Under the pieces are notes generated by a model that worked only from the letters and a program-made list of their open reading frames with translations, searched no databases and was not told the DNA's origin. Shown here one piece after another: positions 43,915-52,716 of a stretch of DNA of 64,000 nucleotides. Each line of letters begins with the position of its first letter. Within the stretch, counting starts at the first letter, position 1. The translations under genes and the position numbers were made by a program. Origin of the DNA: an uncultured Collinsella sp. (lineage in GTDB: Bacteria > Actinomycetota > Coriobacteriia > Coriobacteriales > Coriobacteriaceae); NCBI GenBank assembly GCA_934667065.1, contig CAKULD010000004.1:124001-188000 (forward strand). Reading direction: 5' to 3'.

Positions 43915-46900
43915 CTATTCGGAGCGCAGGGCTTCGACAGGGTCCTTCTTGGATGCGCTACGGGCGGGCAGCAGGCCGGCGATGACCGTCAGCAGCACCG
44001 AGATCGCAATGAGCACCAGCGCATCCTGCACGGGCAGACTCATCAGATTGGGAACCTGCTTGGTCGCAAGCGCCCAAGCATTGACCGGGAAGCTCACAAG
44101 CACCACGACGGCAATGGCAAAAACGCCAGCGATAAAACCTTCGATAAAGGTCTCGGCATTGAACACGTTAGCCACGTTGCGCTTCGACGCGCCAATCGCG
44201 CGCAGGATACCAATCTCCTTTTTGCGCTCCAGCACACTGATGTAAGTGATGATGCCGATCATGATGGAGCTCACGACCAGACTGATGCTCACAAATGCGA
44301 TAAGCACCAAGCTGATGGTGTTCACGATATCGGTCACCGAACCCATGATGATGCCCATGTAGTCGGTGTACGAGATTGCTTGATCGTCGTGGCCGGCGGC
44401 TTTGACCTGCTTGTTATAGGCATCGATATGGTCGAGCACGCGCTCCTTAGCCTCAAAGTCACGCGGGAAAATCTTGACCGAAATGGGGTCAGCTTCGTCC
44501 GCATAACCCAGCGTGGTCAGGTTGTTGTCATAGGTGAGCTGCGACCACTTGGCATAGCTCATCATGAGCGAGCTCAGGTCCTCGGCATCCATATTGAAAT
44601 GGATGGCACGAGCAAAGGCACTCGCATCCACGTGCATGGCGCTCGTTAGGTTGGCAAAAGCCGATGACATTTGCGTCGCCATTTGCCCCATGAGCCCCGC
44701 CACACCGGCTTTGAGCTGGGACGACACAGTCGTTGCAATCTGGTTGCTGAGCGACTGCATCACCTGGTCCATAGCCTGCTGCAGATACGGAGCCAGCTGT
44801 TTTTGCACATAGTCGGTCATCGCCTGTTGCAGGCGCTCGGCCAAGGCATCTCCGCCCAGCGCTTTGAGCTGCGCCAGGCATTGCTGCGCCGCGACATCGT
44901 CCTCAAGATACGCCGAGAATGCAGCAGCGAGCTTCGATGCGTCCTTAAGGTCCTCGGGTGCCAGCGCCTTAAACTGATCCGACTGCACAAAGCCCGTGAA
45001 CAGTTGGTTGGCCAGCGCCCCCACCTGCTGCATCTGCTCGGGCGTGAGCTCCAGACCATCAAAGACGCCCGAAAAATCGGGGGTCGGCGCCTTGGCCATA
45101 ATGTCACTGAAGTCGATGTCCTTACCAACGCCCGAAAGGTCGATATCCAGCCCGGACAAGTCAAGACCTGACAGGTCCATACCGCCGGCAGCACCCGAGA
45201 GTGCAGACGCATCGAACGAGAACGCGCTCTTGAGTGCCGCCTCGTCAACGCTGAACATGCTGCTCAGGTCCACACCCTGCTTGGCCTCACTTTGCAACTC
45301 GTCGAAAGACTTGCCGGTAAAGACATCCGTCTCGGGATGCGTAAGCTGTTCCTGCACAATCTGTGAATCGGCTGCGCGCTCCATAAGCTGGCGAGTCAGC
45401 GCATGCGTGTAGGCGATGCCCGGGGACAACGCACTCGCGTTGGCCGTCTCATTGGGTCGCACCACGCCCACAATGCGCACGTCGATACCGTCAGCAACCT
45501 TGGCGGCCATATAGTCGGCATCGCCAGACATGTCAGTCCACGTGCCTGTCTCGTCATTTTTGCGATACGCATCGGCCGGCGACAACACCTTAAACGTGGT
45601 GGACAGCGCGTCGTCGTAGGTAAAGTCGGTGGCGGTCTCGGACGTCTCGATCTTGCCGTCGGCCGTCATGGCACTGTTGACCAGGTCGTTGAGCTCATCG
45701 ATATCCAGTGCGCCAATGCTGTAGAGCGTGTAGTCGCCCACCGTGCCACGGCTCGAAAGCACCATCACGGCCTCGTTGGCAGACGTGGGCCAATGACCGG
45801 CGACAACATCGTACTGGCTGTCGAGCAGGCTCTGGTCGTCAATCATCTCGTTGAAGACCGTGGTTCCCATGGAATCCATGCTCACCGTTGCCGCCGAACT
45901 CGCGCCGCCGCTCATGGCCTCGGTCATCGCGTTGGGCACCAGGCGCACGGGCTTCTCGTCGCCCTTGCCCGCGCGATACACGACTGGCGTCACGCCGTAG
46001 CTGTACTGAATGGCGTTGACCTCTTTGTCGATGCCGTCGCCGCCGCCATCGAGCCACGCCTTAAAGCTCGTCATATCGTTGGACTTAACGCTCGCGAACA
46101 TGTCCTTCACGGCCGTGACCACGGGAATCTTATCGGACTTCTTGACCGAATCGTCCTCACTGTCGGAAGCGCCGCTCACACCATCGCCATCCTCCGTGGT
46201 CCCATGCCCACCCATCATGGACGACAGATCGTAATCCTGCTTGGAAATGGTGAGCGGATAGCTCGAGAGCGTATCCTCCTCGACCTTTTTGATGTAGTCG
46301 TTCACACCGTTGGAGAGCGCCAGAATCGCCGCGATACCGATAATGCCAATCGAGCCTGCGAAAGCCGTCATGGCCGTGCGACCTTTTTTGGTCATGAGGT
46401 TGCGCGCCGAAAGCCCCAGCGCCGTCACAAAGCTCATCGAGGTCTTGCGCGTGGGCTTGGCCTCGCGGCGTGTGGCCTCGGCAACGTCAAAGGGGTCAGA
46501 ATCATCGGTGATCTTGCCGTCCGCCAGGTTAACGATGCGTGTGGCGTATTGGTACGCCAGCTCGGGATTGTGCGTGACCATGATGACCAAGCGGTCGCGC
46601 GCGACTTCCTTGAGCAAGTCCATGACTTGCACGGACGTCGTGGAGTCCAAAGCGCCGGTCGGCTCGTCTGCCAGCACGATCTCGGGATCGTTAATCAGGG
46701 CACGGGCAATGGCCACGCGCTGCATCTGTCCGCCCGAAAGCTGACTCGGACGCTTGTTCACATGTTCGCCCAGACCTACCACCTCGAGCGCCTTGCGCGC
46801 ACGCTGGCGGCGTTCGGCATGGCCCACGCCCGTGAGCGTGAGCGCCAGCTCCACGTTTTCCAAGATAGTCTGATGCGGAATGAGGTTATAGCTCTGGAAC

Positions 46901-47163
46901 ACAAAGCCGATGCGGTTGTTGCGATAGGCATCCCAATCGCGATCACGGAAGTCCTTTGTCGAAATACCGTCGATCAACAGGTCGCCGGAATCGAAATGGT
47001 CCAGTCCGCCAATAACGTTGAGCATCGTGGTTTTGCCCGAGCCCGAAGGACCCAGAATGGCCACGAACTCGTTGTCGCGAAAAGCCAGGCTTACGTTATC
47101 GAGCGCTACCTGCGTAAACGACTGCGTAACGTACCTTTTGCAAATACCTTTGAGCTCCAGCAT
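43915..47163 (-). CDS. MacB-like ABC transporter, ATPase fused to FtsX-type permease
   Basis: 1082 residues. N-terminal ATPase: Walker A GPSGSGKTT (about 37-45), signature LSGGQMQRVAIARAL, Walker B VLADEPTGALD. First membrane helix follows near residue 265, then a very long extracytoplasmic domain (about 300-900), and three FtsX helices at the C-terminus (SLVLIAFVSISLVVSSIM and others). The extracytoplasmic part contains an unusual short repeat, DLSGLDLSGLDIDLSGVG, near 660-680. Such transporters usually export peptides, antibiotics or lipoproteins by mechanotransmission. ATG at 47163 with GGGAGAGG nine bases upstream. Single gene with no adaptor gene nearby. Confidence 0.92.
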   Translation of the reverse strand: MLELKGICKRYVTQSFTQVALDNVSLAFRDNEFVAILGPSGSGKTTMLNVIGGLDHFDSGDLLIDGISTKDFRDRDWDAYRNNRIGFVFQSYNLIPHQTILENVELALTLTGVGHAERRQRARKALEVVGLGEHVNKRPSQLSGGQMQRVAIARALINDPEIVLADEPTGALDSTTSVQVMDLLKEVARDRLVIMVTHNPELAYQYATRIVNLADGKITDDSDPFDVAEATRREAKPTRKTSMSFVTALGLSARNLMTKKGRTAMTAFAGSIGIIGIAAILALSNGVNDYIKKVEEDTLSSYPLTISKQDYDLSSMMGGHGTTEDGDGVSGASDSEDDSVKKSDKIPVVTAVKDMFASVKSNDMTSFKAWLDGGGDGIDKEVNAIQYSYGVTPVVYRAGKGDEKPVRLVPNAMTEAMSGGASSAATVSMDSMGTTVFNEMIDDQSLLDSQYDVVAGHWPTSANEAVMVLSSRGTVGDYTLYSIGALDIDELNDLVNSAMTADGKIETSETATDFTYDDALSTTFKVLSPADAYRKNDETGTWTDMSGDADYMAAKVADGIDVRIVGVVRPNETANASALSPGIAYTHALTRQLMERAADSQIVQEQLTHPETDVFTGKSFDELQSEAKQGVDLSSMFSVDEAALKSAFSFDASALSGAAGGMDLSGLDLSGLDIDLSGVGKDIDFSDIMAKAPTPDFSGVFDGLELTPEQMQQVGALANQLFTGFVQSDQFKALAPEDLKDASKLAAAFSAYLEDDVAAQQCLAQLKALGGDALAERLQQAMTDYVQKQLAPYLQQAMDQVMQSLSNQIATTVSSQLKAGVAGLMGQMATQMSSAFANLTSAMHVDASAFARAIHFNMDAEDLSSLMMSYAKWSQLTYDNNLTTLGYADEADPISVKIFPRDFEAKERVLDHIDAYNKQVKAAGHDDQAISYTDYMGIIMGSVTDIVNTISLVLIAFVSISLVVSSIMIGIITYISVLERKKEIGILRAIGASKRNVANVFNAETFIEGFIAGVFAIAVVVLVSFPVNAWALATKQVPNLMSLPVQDALVLIAISVLLTVIAGLLPARSASKKDPVEALRSE

Positions 47164-47307
47164 GGACGGCAACCTCTCCCACGCGGGCGCCCTCGCCCGC
47201 TCTCCCCCGCCGTTCGTATTCGACGCGTTTGTCCTACTCTATTCCCATTTTTTGCCAGCACCAGTGAGGAATGTAACGAACCGGGCAAAAACGAACGGGA
47301 TGGTGCC

Positions 47308-47338
47308 CAAAAAAAGAGGCCCCAAACGGGACCTCTTT
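47308..47338 (-). terminator. Terminator of the thiol-redox operon
   Basis: AAAGAGGTCCC pairs with GGGGCCTCTTT (one mismatch), loop GTTT, then TTTTTTTG on the minus strand, about 80 nt after the TlpA-like stop. Confidence 0.85.
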
Positions 47339-47415
47339 ACGGCAGAGCCTATCTTGCGGGGCAACGGGCCACTTCGCACAGCGACACGCGATCTTCGCTA
47401 TGCTTTACGCGTTTT

Positions 47416-48387
47416 TCACTGCTCGCTCTTCGCAATCGCCTGGTCGATAAGCTTGTCGAGCGCTGCGCGCTGCTCGGCGGAGCTGATGGCGCCCACGATG
47501 GGCTCCCCTACGATGTTGCCGTTCTGGTCGATAACGTAGGTCGTCGGGAACGAGAACAGATTTGACGTAAACTTGCCGGCCTCGCTATCCGACTTGAACC
47601 AGATGTTCTTATACGTCACGCCCTTCTTGCTCAGCACGTCCTTGGCATCTGCAATCTCGTCCTTGTTGCCATCGAGCGTAAAGGAATTGACGCCCACGAC
47701 CTGGCCGCCCTTCTCGACAAGCTCTTTATTCAGATCCTCAAGATCGCCCAGCTCACCCACGCACGGCTTGCAAGTGGTAAACCAAAAGTTCATGACGGTG
47801 ACCTTGTTCTTAGAGAACAGCTCGTCGCTGCTCACGTCGTTGCCGTCCAGGTCCTTGCCCGTAAAGCTAGGGAACTTCGTCGCCTCGCTCGAAGCATCGG
47901 CACCAGCCGTCATGCCAGCGGCCGAAGCGTCAACGCTCTCGCCTGCGCTCGGCGCGCTTCCACAGCCGGGAAACTCCTTCTCCAGGCTCTCGAGTTTGGC
48001 TTCAATCTCCTTGATCTGCTGCGTGCCGGCCTTGAGTGTCTTAAGCTCATCCGCCGTAAACTCGTCCTTGGCACCGTCGATGGTCTTGAGCAGGAAATCG
48101 CCGTAATTGCTGCCGTCCTCAATCATTGTCGACTCTTTATTTGCTGCATTGAATACCTTTTCCCACAGCGCATTATCGCTCGAAAGGATATCGTTCTCTT
48201 TTTGCATGAGCTTCGCATACAGCTCGGCGGCCTCGTCGGCGTTGGCCGGCTCTTGCGCAATGAGCTCCGCGATCTTAGGATCGGAGCCCGTAGATTCGCT
48301 CGCATTGCCACCGGGCGCCGAACACGCCACAAGACACAAGGCCAGTACCGGCACCATAAACAGGGCCGCAATCTTAGAAAGCTTCAT
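47416..48387 (-). CDS. TlpA-like thioredoxin-fold lipoprotein
   Basis: 323 residues. Lipoprotein signal with lipobox LVAC and lipidation at Cys22. A helical coiled region (about 45-140) precedes a thioredoxin-like domain from about 165 onward with NFWFTTCKPCVGELGDL (active site CKPC), FSFPTTYVID (cis-Pro segment) and a C-terminal helix. It is an extracytoplasmic thiol-disulfide protein; direction of electron flow is unknown. ATG at 48387 chosen because GGAGG is seven bases upstream; an ATG two codons earlier is too close to that site. Last gene after the 4Fe-4S membrane protein (30 nt gap) and the CXXC small protein. Confidence 0.9.
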   Translation of the reverse strand: MKLSKIAALFMVPVLALCLVACSAPGGNASESTGSDPKIAELIAQEPANADEAAELYAKLMQKENDILSSDNALWEKVFNAANKESTMIEDGSNYGDFLLKTIDGAKDEFTADELKTLKAGTQQIKEIEAKLESLEKEFPGCGSAPSAGESVDASAAGMTAGADASSEATKFPSFTGKDLDGNDVSSDELFSKNKVTVMNFWFTTCKPCVGELGDLEDLNKELVEKGGQVVGVNSFTLDGNKDEIADAKDVLSKKGVTYKNIWFKSDSEAGKFTSNLFSFPTTYVIDQNGNIVGEPIVGAISSAEQRAALDKLIDQAIAKSEQ

Positions 48388-48417
48388 GGTCATTCCTCCG
48401 TTTTGTCGAAGCTTGTT

Positions 48418-49320
48418 TTACTTTTTATCGGCGGTCAGGGGGAGCTTTTCTGCCGACGCATCCAGGCCGTAGCGATAGCTGATGGCATCGACGGGACAGG
48501 CCCCAATGCACTTTCCGCACCGGATGCATTCGGCATGATTGGGTGCGCGGACCACATCAACGTCCATCTGACAAACCTTTGAACACTTGCCGCACGAGAT
48601 GCATTTGCATGCATCGACCCGAATCCCCAGTAAGGACACCTTATTCATGAGCGCATAGAATGCGCCGAGCGGGCAAATCCATTTGCAGAAGGGGCGATAG
48701 AACAAAACGCTCAGCACCACCACGGCAATGAGAACGACAAGTTTCCAGGTAAAGAGCTGCCCCAGCGCAGATCGAATGCCGGCGTTGGCAATGGCCAGCG
48801 GAATGGCGCCCTCGAGCACGCCCTGCGGACAGACGTATTTGCAAAAGAACGGATCGCCCATCCCCAGATCGTTGACCACCAGCACAGGCAGCAATACCAC
48901 GGCAAACAGCAGCACAACGTATTTGATATACGTAAGCGCCTTGAGCCTTTTTGTCGAAAGCTTTTTGCCGGGAATCTTGTGAAGCAGCTCCTGCAGCCAG
49001 CCAAACGGGCACAAAAACCCGCATACAAAGCGTCCCAGCAGCACGCCGAGCAAAATGAGCGTACCGGTAACGTAGTAGGAGAAGTTGAACTTAGATGAAC
49101 CCACCACCGACTGGAACGACCCAATGGGGCACGCACCCGTCGCCGCAGGGCACGAATAGCAGTTAAGCCCAGGTACGCAGACTGTTTTTCCCGCACCCTG
49201 ATAGATGCTGCCTTTGGCAAAGTTTGGCAGGTGAATGTTGGTGACGAGCGTCGCCGCCGCCTGAATGAATCCGCGAAATCGGGCCAAAACATGCGACGCA
49301 GTGTTTTCTCTTTTATCCAA
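48418..49320 (-). CDS. 4Fe-4S membrane oxidoreductase (NapH/CcoG-like)
   Basis: 300 residues. Four to five membrane helices with conserved loops GRFVCGFLCPFGWLQELL and CPQGVLEGAIP, then a C-terminal double ferredoxin (CISCGKCSKVCQ, CIRCGKCIGACP). Such proteins pass electrons across the membrane; here the likely acceptors are the CXXC peptide and the TlpA-like lipoprotein encoded beside it (inference). The start is taken as TTG 49320, which overlaps the end of the CXXC gene by 8 nt. An upstream ATG at 49368 is possible but would overlap that gene by 56 nt. Confidence 0.85.
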   Translation of the reverse strand: MDKRENTASHVLARFRGFIQAAATLVTNIHLPNFAKGSIYQGAGKTVCVPGLNCYSCPAATGACPIGSFQSVVGSSKFNFSYYVTGTLILLGVLLGRFVCGFLCPFGWLQELLHKIPGKKLSTKRLKALTYIKYVVLLFAVVLLPVLVVNDLGMGDPFFCKYVCPQGVLEGAIPLAIANAGIRSALGQLFTWKLVVLIAVVVLSVLFYRPFCKWICPLGAFYALMNKVSLLGIRVDACKCISCGKCSKVCQMDVDVVRAPNHAECIRCGKCIGACPVDAISYRYGLDASAEKLPLTADKK

Positions 49321-49459
49321 TTCCGATACACTCCAAGCACAGCCTAATCGCTTTGGCCAGCACGGCATCCGCCTCGCCACGCATAACGCCAAAGCACACC
49401 ATGGCAATTCCGACGATCAACAAAGCGACCTGTACCACGGGTTTTACCGCTTTGAACAA
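49313..49459 (-). CDS. 48-residue CXXC membrane peptide (CD1871A-like)
   Basis: Short frame from TTG 49459 (AAAGGAG eight bases upstream) to TAA at 49313. One hydrophobic helix (about 8-26), then MRGEADAVLAKAIRLCLECI and a final GIG. The C-terminal CLECIGIG end is, from memory, the hallmark of the CD1871A family of CXXC proteins found beside 4Fe-4S membrane proteins and thioredoxin-fold lipoproteins. The CXXC may shuttle electrons from the Fe-S protein to the TlpA-like lipoprotein. First gene of the redox operon, divergent from the two-component system. Confidence 0.8.
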   Translation of the reverse strand: MFKAVKPVVQVALLIVGIAMVCFGVMRGEADAVLAKAIRLCLECIGIG

Positions 49460-49549
49460 GCTGATCACTCCTTTCGTTACGCGACCATTGGACCATATCG
49501 ACTATAAAATCCGTGTTAAGCGCGATTTGGAATGTGCAAGGAGACTGTT

Positions 49550-50224
49550 ATGCGTATTTTGATCGTCGAAGACGAGCGAGCACTGTGTGACACAATCGCA
49601 CGCAGCCTGCGAAACCTGGCATACAGCGTCGACTGCTGCCACGATGGACGGGAGGCGCTCGACCTGCTGGGCGTCGGAGTCTTTGACCTCGTGGTACTCG
49701 ACCTCAATCTCCCCCGTATCGACGGCATGACCGTGCTCAGGGAGCTTAGGAAAACCGACTGCGAGACCAAGGTGCTGATTCTGTCCGCGCGTGGCGAAGT
49801 ATCCGATAAAGTCGCCGGACTCGATGCCGGCGCCAACGATTACCTTACCAAGCCGTTTCATCTGGACGAACTTGCGGCAAGGATCCGCAGCCTTACCCTC
49901 AGGCGCTTCGCACAAAGCGACATAGTATTAACCTGCGGAAAGCTCAGCTTTGACACCAAGGCGCGCATCGCCTCCGTGGACAGTGAGGCTCTATCTCTTA
50001 CACGCAAGGAAACGGGAATCCTGGAATACCTGATGCTTAATCAGGGGCGACCGGTAAGCCAAGAGGAGCTTATCGAACACGTCTGGGATAGCACCGTGAA
50101 CAGCTTTAGCAACGCAACCCGCGTTCACATCTCGTCGCTCCGAAAAAAGTTGCGCGGCGCTTTGGGATACGACCCGATTCGCAATCGGATTGGAGAGGGC
50201 TACGTTATGGAGGATGGCGAATGA
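49550..50224 (+). CDS. OmpR-family response regulator
   Basis: 224 residues. Receiver domain with acidic pocket VEDE, phospho-acceptor Asp51 (VVLDLNLPRIDG), ILSARG and Lys in YLTKPF, then a winged-helix effector domain (LTRKETGILEYLMLNQG, ISSLRKKLRG, RIGEGYVM). ATG at 49550 with AAGGAG nine bases upstream. Overlaps the kinase gene by four bases. Divergent from the CXXC/4Fe-4S/TlpA-like operon with 90 bp between, so it probably regulates that operon in response to envelope redox or metal stress (inference). Confidence 0.94.
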   Translation: MRILIVEDERALCDTIARSLRNLAYSVDCCHDGREALDLLGVGVFDLVVLDLNLPRIDGMTVLRELRKTDCETKVLILSARGEVSDKVAGLDAGANDYLTKPFHLDELAARIRSLTLRRFAQSDIVLTCGKLSFDTKARIASVDSEALSLTRKETGILEYLMLNQGRPVSQEELIEHVWDSTVNSFSNATRVHISSLRKKLRGALGYDPIRNRIGEGYVMEDGE

Positions 50225-51360
50225 AAAGGCTTTCGCTGCAATGGCGCATAACGATTATGACGGCACTGCTAACGTGCGCGGCATGCGTGCTAACGAACTG
50301 CCTGGTCGGCTATACGGGCATGCGCTACATGGACACCATCGGCAGCAACATCTCGGCCTTTAGCACGTCCGACAAGGATACGCCCCAGGCGTTTGACCCA
50401 ACAAAGGCGACCCTCGACAACGAGGTCACGATCGTCGTGAACAATGCTCAGGCGTCCTTTGGCGCGACTGCCTGGCGCATCACAGCGGGCATTACGCTGC
50501 TCGGTGGCGTGCTGGCATATTTTGTGAGCGGTCGGGCTCTCAAGCCACTACGGGCTTTCGCCGCCCAAGTAGAGCGCGTGCAGCCCGACAATCTAAGCGA
50601 AATACAGCTCAGCGAAAACGTACCGGCCGAGCTACGGCAATGCAGCGCCTCGCTTAACGATATGATCGACCGCCTTGATCAGGGATTTTCCACACAGCGG
50701 CAATTTGCCGGTAATGCCGCGCACGAGCTGCGGACGCCGCTTGCCCTTATGCAAGCGCAAATAGAACTGTACGCCTCCGAACATCCCAAATCGCAGCCCG
50801 AGACGACCGAGCTGCTCAATCTGCTACAAGAACAAACCGAGCGGATGTCACAAATGACCAAGGTGTTGCTCGAGATGAGCGAACTTCGCAATCTACCTTG
50901 CGAGGACGCGGTCGAGCTGGGCCCATTGGTCGAAGAGGTCCTCACCGACCTCGCGCCACTTGCCGAGGATAAAGACATTGCCCTCGATAGCTGCGGAGAC
51001 AGCCTGACAATCGGCAACGACACCCTGCTCTACCGGTTGGTGTTTAACCTCGTTGAAAACGCCATCCGTTATAGTCATTCCAACTCGGAGGTCAATGTCT
51101 CTATTTGTGAAAACGACGATAGCGTGCTCCTGCGAGTCGAGGATCAGGGTCCGGGAATACCCAAGCAATACCGAGAAAGCATCTTTCAGCCGTTTTTTCG
51201 TGTCGACAAGTCTCGCAGCAGAGCGTACGGCGGCGTAGGGCTCGGACTGGCGCTCGTTTGGGAGATCGCGGCGCTGCACGGCGGCACGATCGAGGTCGAA
51301 GCAAGTTCCGAGAACGGGACCACCATGCTCGTAACCCTTCCAAAGCGGACCGCAGCGTAA
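50221..51360 (+). CDS. Membrane sensor histidine kinase
   Basis: 379 residues. Two membrane helices (about 10-30 and 83-103) enclose a short extracytoplasmic loop of about 55 residues. HAMP-like region follows, then HisKA with His168 in NAAHELRTPLALM and HATPase_c (NLVENAIRYS, VEDQGPGIP, FFRVDKSRSRAYGGVGLGLALV). Small periplasmic loop suggests intramembrane or lipid/cell-wall sensing rather than ligand binding. ATG overlaps the regulator stop (ATGA). Followed by a bidirectional terminator. Confidence 0.93.
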   Translation: MKRLSLQWRITIMTALLTCAACVLTNCLVGYTGMRYMDTIGSNISAFSTSDKDTPQAFDPTKATLDNEVTIVVNNAQASFGATAWRITAGITLLGGVLAYFVSGRALKPLRAFAAQVERVQPDNLSEIQLSENVPAELRQCSASLNDMIDRLDQGFSTQRQFAGNAAHELRTPLALMQAQIELYASEHPKSQPETTELLNLLQEQTERMSQMTKVLLEMSELRNLPCEDAVELGPLVEEVLTDLAPLAEDKDIALDSCGDSLTIGNDTLLYRLVFNLVENAIRYSHSNSEVNVSICENDDSVLLRVEDQGPGIPKQYRESIFQPFFRVDKSRSRAYGGVGLGLALVWEIAALHGGTIEVEASSENGTTMLVTLPKRTAA

Positions 51361-51375
51361 AACGACTGTCCAAAA

Positions 51376-51407
51376 AAGGGGGCCGCACGACGCCGTGCGG
51401 CCCCCTT
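51376..51407. terminator. Bidirectional terminator
   Basis: 14-bp stem AAGGGGGCCGCACG/CGTGCGGCCCCCTT with a 4-nt loop. TTTTTTGG follows on the minus strand, toward which guaA ends. Confidence 0.9.
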
Positions 51408-51437
51408 GCTATAACTCATTCTAAAAGAGCGTGATAG

Positions 51438-52418
51438 CTACTCCCATTCCACCGTGCCGACAGGCTTGGGGGTCAGGTCGTAGCAGACGCGGCAGATGCC
51501 GGGGACCTCGGCGGTGACGCGAGCGGTGATGCGCTTGAGCAGTGCCCAGTCGAGTTCGGGCACCTCGGCGGTCATGACATCGACGGTGTTGATGCAGCGG
51601 ATGATGCAGGGCCAATCGTAGGCGCGCTTGCCCTCGCGCACGCCGGTGGCGCGGAAATCGGGCACGACGGCAAAGTACTGCCAAATGGTCAGGCCGGCCT
51701 TGTCGATCTCCTCGCGCACGATGGCATCGGCCTCGCGCAGCGCCTCAAGACGATCGCGAGTGATGGCGCCCAGGCAGCGAACGCCCAGACCGGGGCCGGG
51801 GAACGGCTGGCGCTCGACCATGTTCTCGGGCAGGCCAAGCTCGCGGCCGACCACGCGGACCTCGTCCTTGAACAGCAGCTTGACGGGCTCGCAGAGCTCA
51901 AACTGCAGGTCCTCGGGCAGACCGCCCACGTTGTGGTGGGCCTTCACGCCGTCCTGGGACTCCAGAATGTCGGGATAGATGGTGCCCTGGGCGAGGAAGC
52001 TGACCTCGTCGCCCACCTTGCGGGCCTCCTCCTCGAACACGCGAATGAACTCGGCGCCGATGATCTTGCGCTTGGCCTCGGGTTCCTCAACATCCACGAG
52101 CTTGTCCAAGAAGCGGTCGGTGGCGTCAACGTAAACCAGGTTGGCGTCCATCTGGTTCTTGAAGACGTCGACGACCTGCTCGCTCTCGCCCTTGCGCATC
52201 AGGCCGTGGTTCACATGCACGCAGATAAGCTGCTTGCCAATAGCTTTGATGAGCAGCGCTGCAACAACAGAGCTGTCAACGCCGCCGGAAAGGGCCAGCA
52301 GGACCTTCTTGTCACCGATCTGCTCACGGATTGCGGTGACCTGCTCGTCGATGAACGCCTGGGCAAGTTCGGGAGTGGTGATACGCACCATGTCGTCGGG
52401 ACGCTTGTTGGGATCCAT
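51438..52418 (-). CDS. guaA: GMP synthetase ATP-pyrophosphatase domain, without glutamine amidotransferase
   Basis: 326 residues. It begins at what is the second domain of ordinary GuaA: PP-loop LALSGGVDSS (41-50), then KIIGAEFIRVF, LAQGTIYPDILES, RQPFPGPGLGVRCLG and the dimerisation end CYDLTPKPVGTVEWE. The class I amidotransferase domain (about 190 residues with Cys-His-Glu triad) is absent. There is no extra frame upstream encoding it within 298 bp. The enzyme converts XMP to GMP using ATP and ammonia; it must use free ammonia or a separate glutaminase subunit as in archaea. ATG at 52418 with AAAAGGAG upstream. Confidence 0.93.
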   Translation of the reverse strand: MDPNKRPDDMVRITTPELAQAFIDEQVTAIREQIGDKKVLLALSGGVDSSVVAALLIKAIGKQLICVHVNHGLMRKGESEQVVDVFKNQMDANLVYVDATDRFLDKLVDVEEPEAKRKIIGAEFIRVFEEEARKVGDEVSFLAQGTIYPDILESQDGVKAHHNVGGLPEDLQFELCEPVKLLFKDEVRVVGRELGLPENMVERQPFPGPGLGVRCLGAITRDRLEALREADAIVREEIDKAGLTIWQYFAVVPDFRATGVREGKRAYDWPCIIRCINTVDVMTAEVPELDWALLKRITARVTAEVPGICRVCYDLTPKPVGTVEWE

Positions 52419-52716
52419 GCAGAGCTCCTTTTCGGTTCGATGGAAATGCGTTGCGCATATGCAAACGCACCGTCATATGACCTCATTATATGCAGAACGA
52501 GGCCCATTTCCCATCGCTCCCATGGAGCTTTTTGCAGGGGCGGTAGTTTTTCTATATCCCAAGGTCAGCTAGGCTTCGATAACCACCTCAGGGGCAGGGC
52601 CGCTAAACTTGTCGTTTATACGCTCGGCGCACTCGTACGCAATACGCGCTAACATCCAGCTTTCAAATGACGGGGTACAATGGCTGCTATCGTTGTCAGC
52701 TGATGGGAGATGAAAA

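Noticed and set aside
52419..52716. Purine riboswitch upstream of guaA
   Set aside because: A TATAAT-like hexamer is present (52485-52490), but the conserved loop and junction bases of the purine aptamer are absent.
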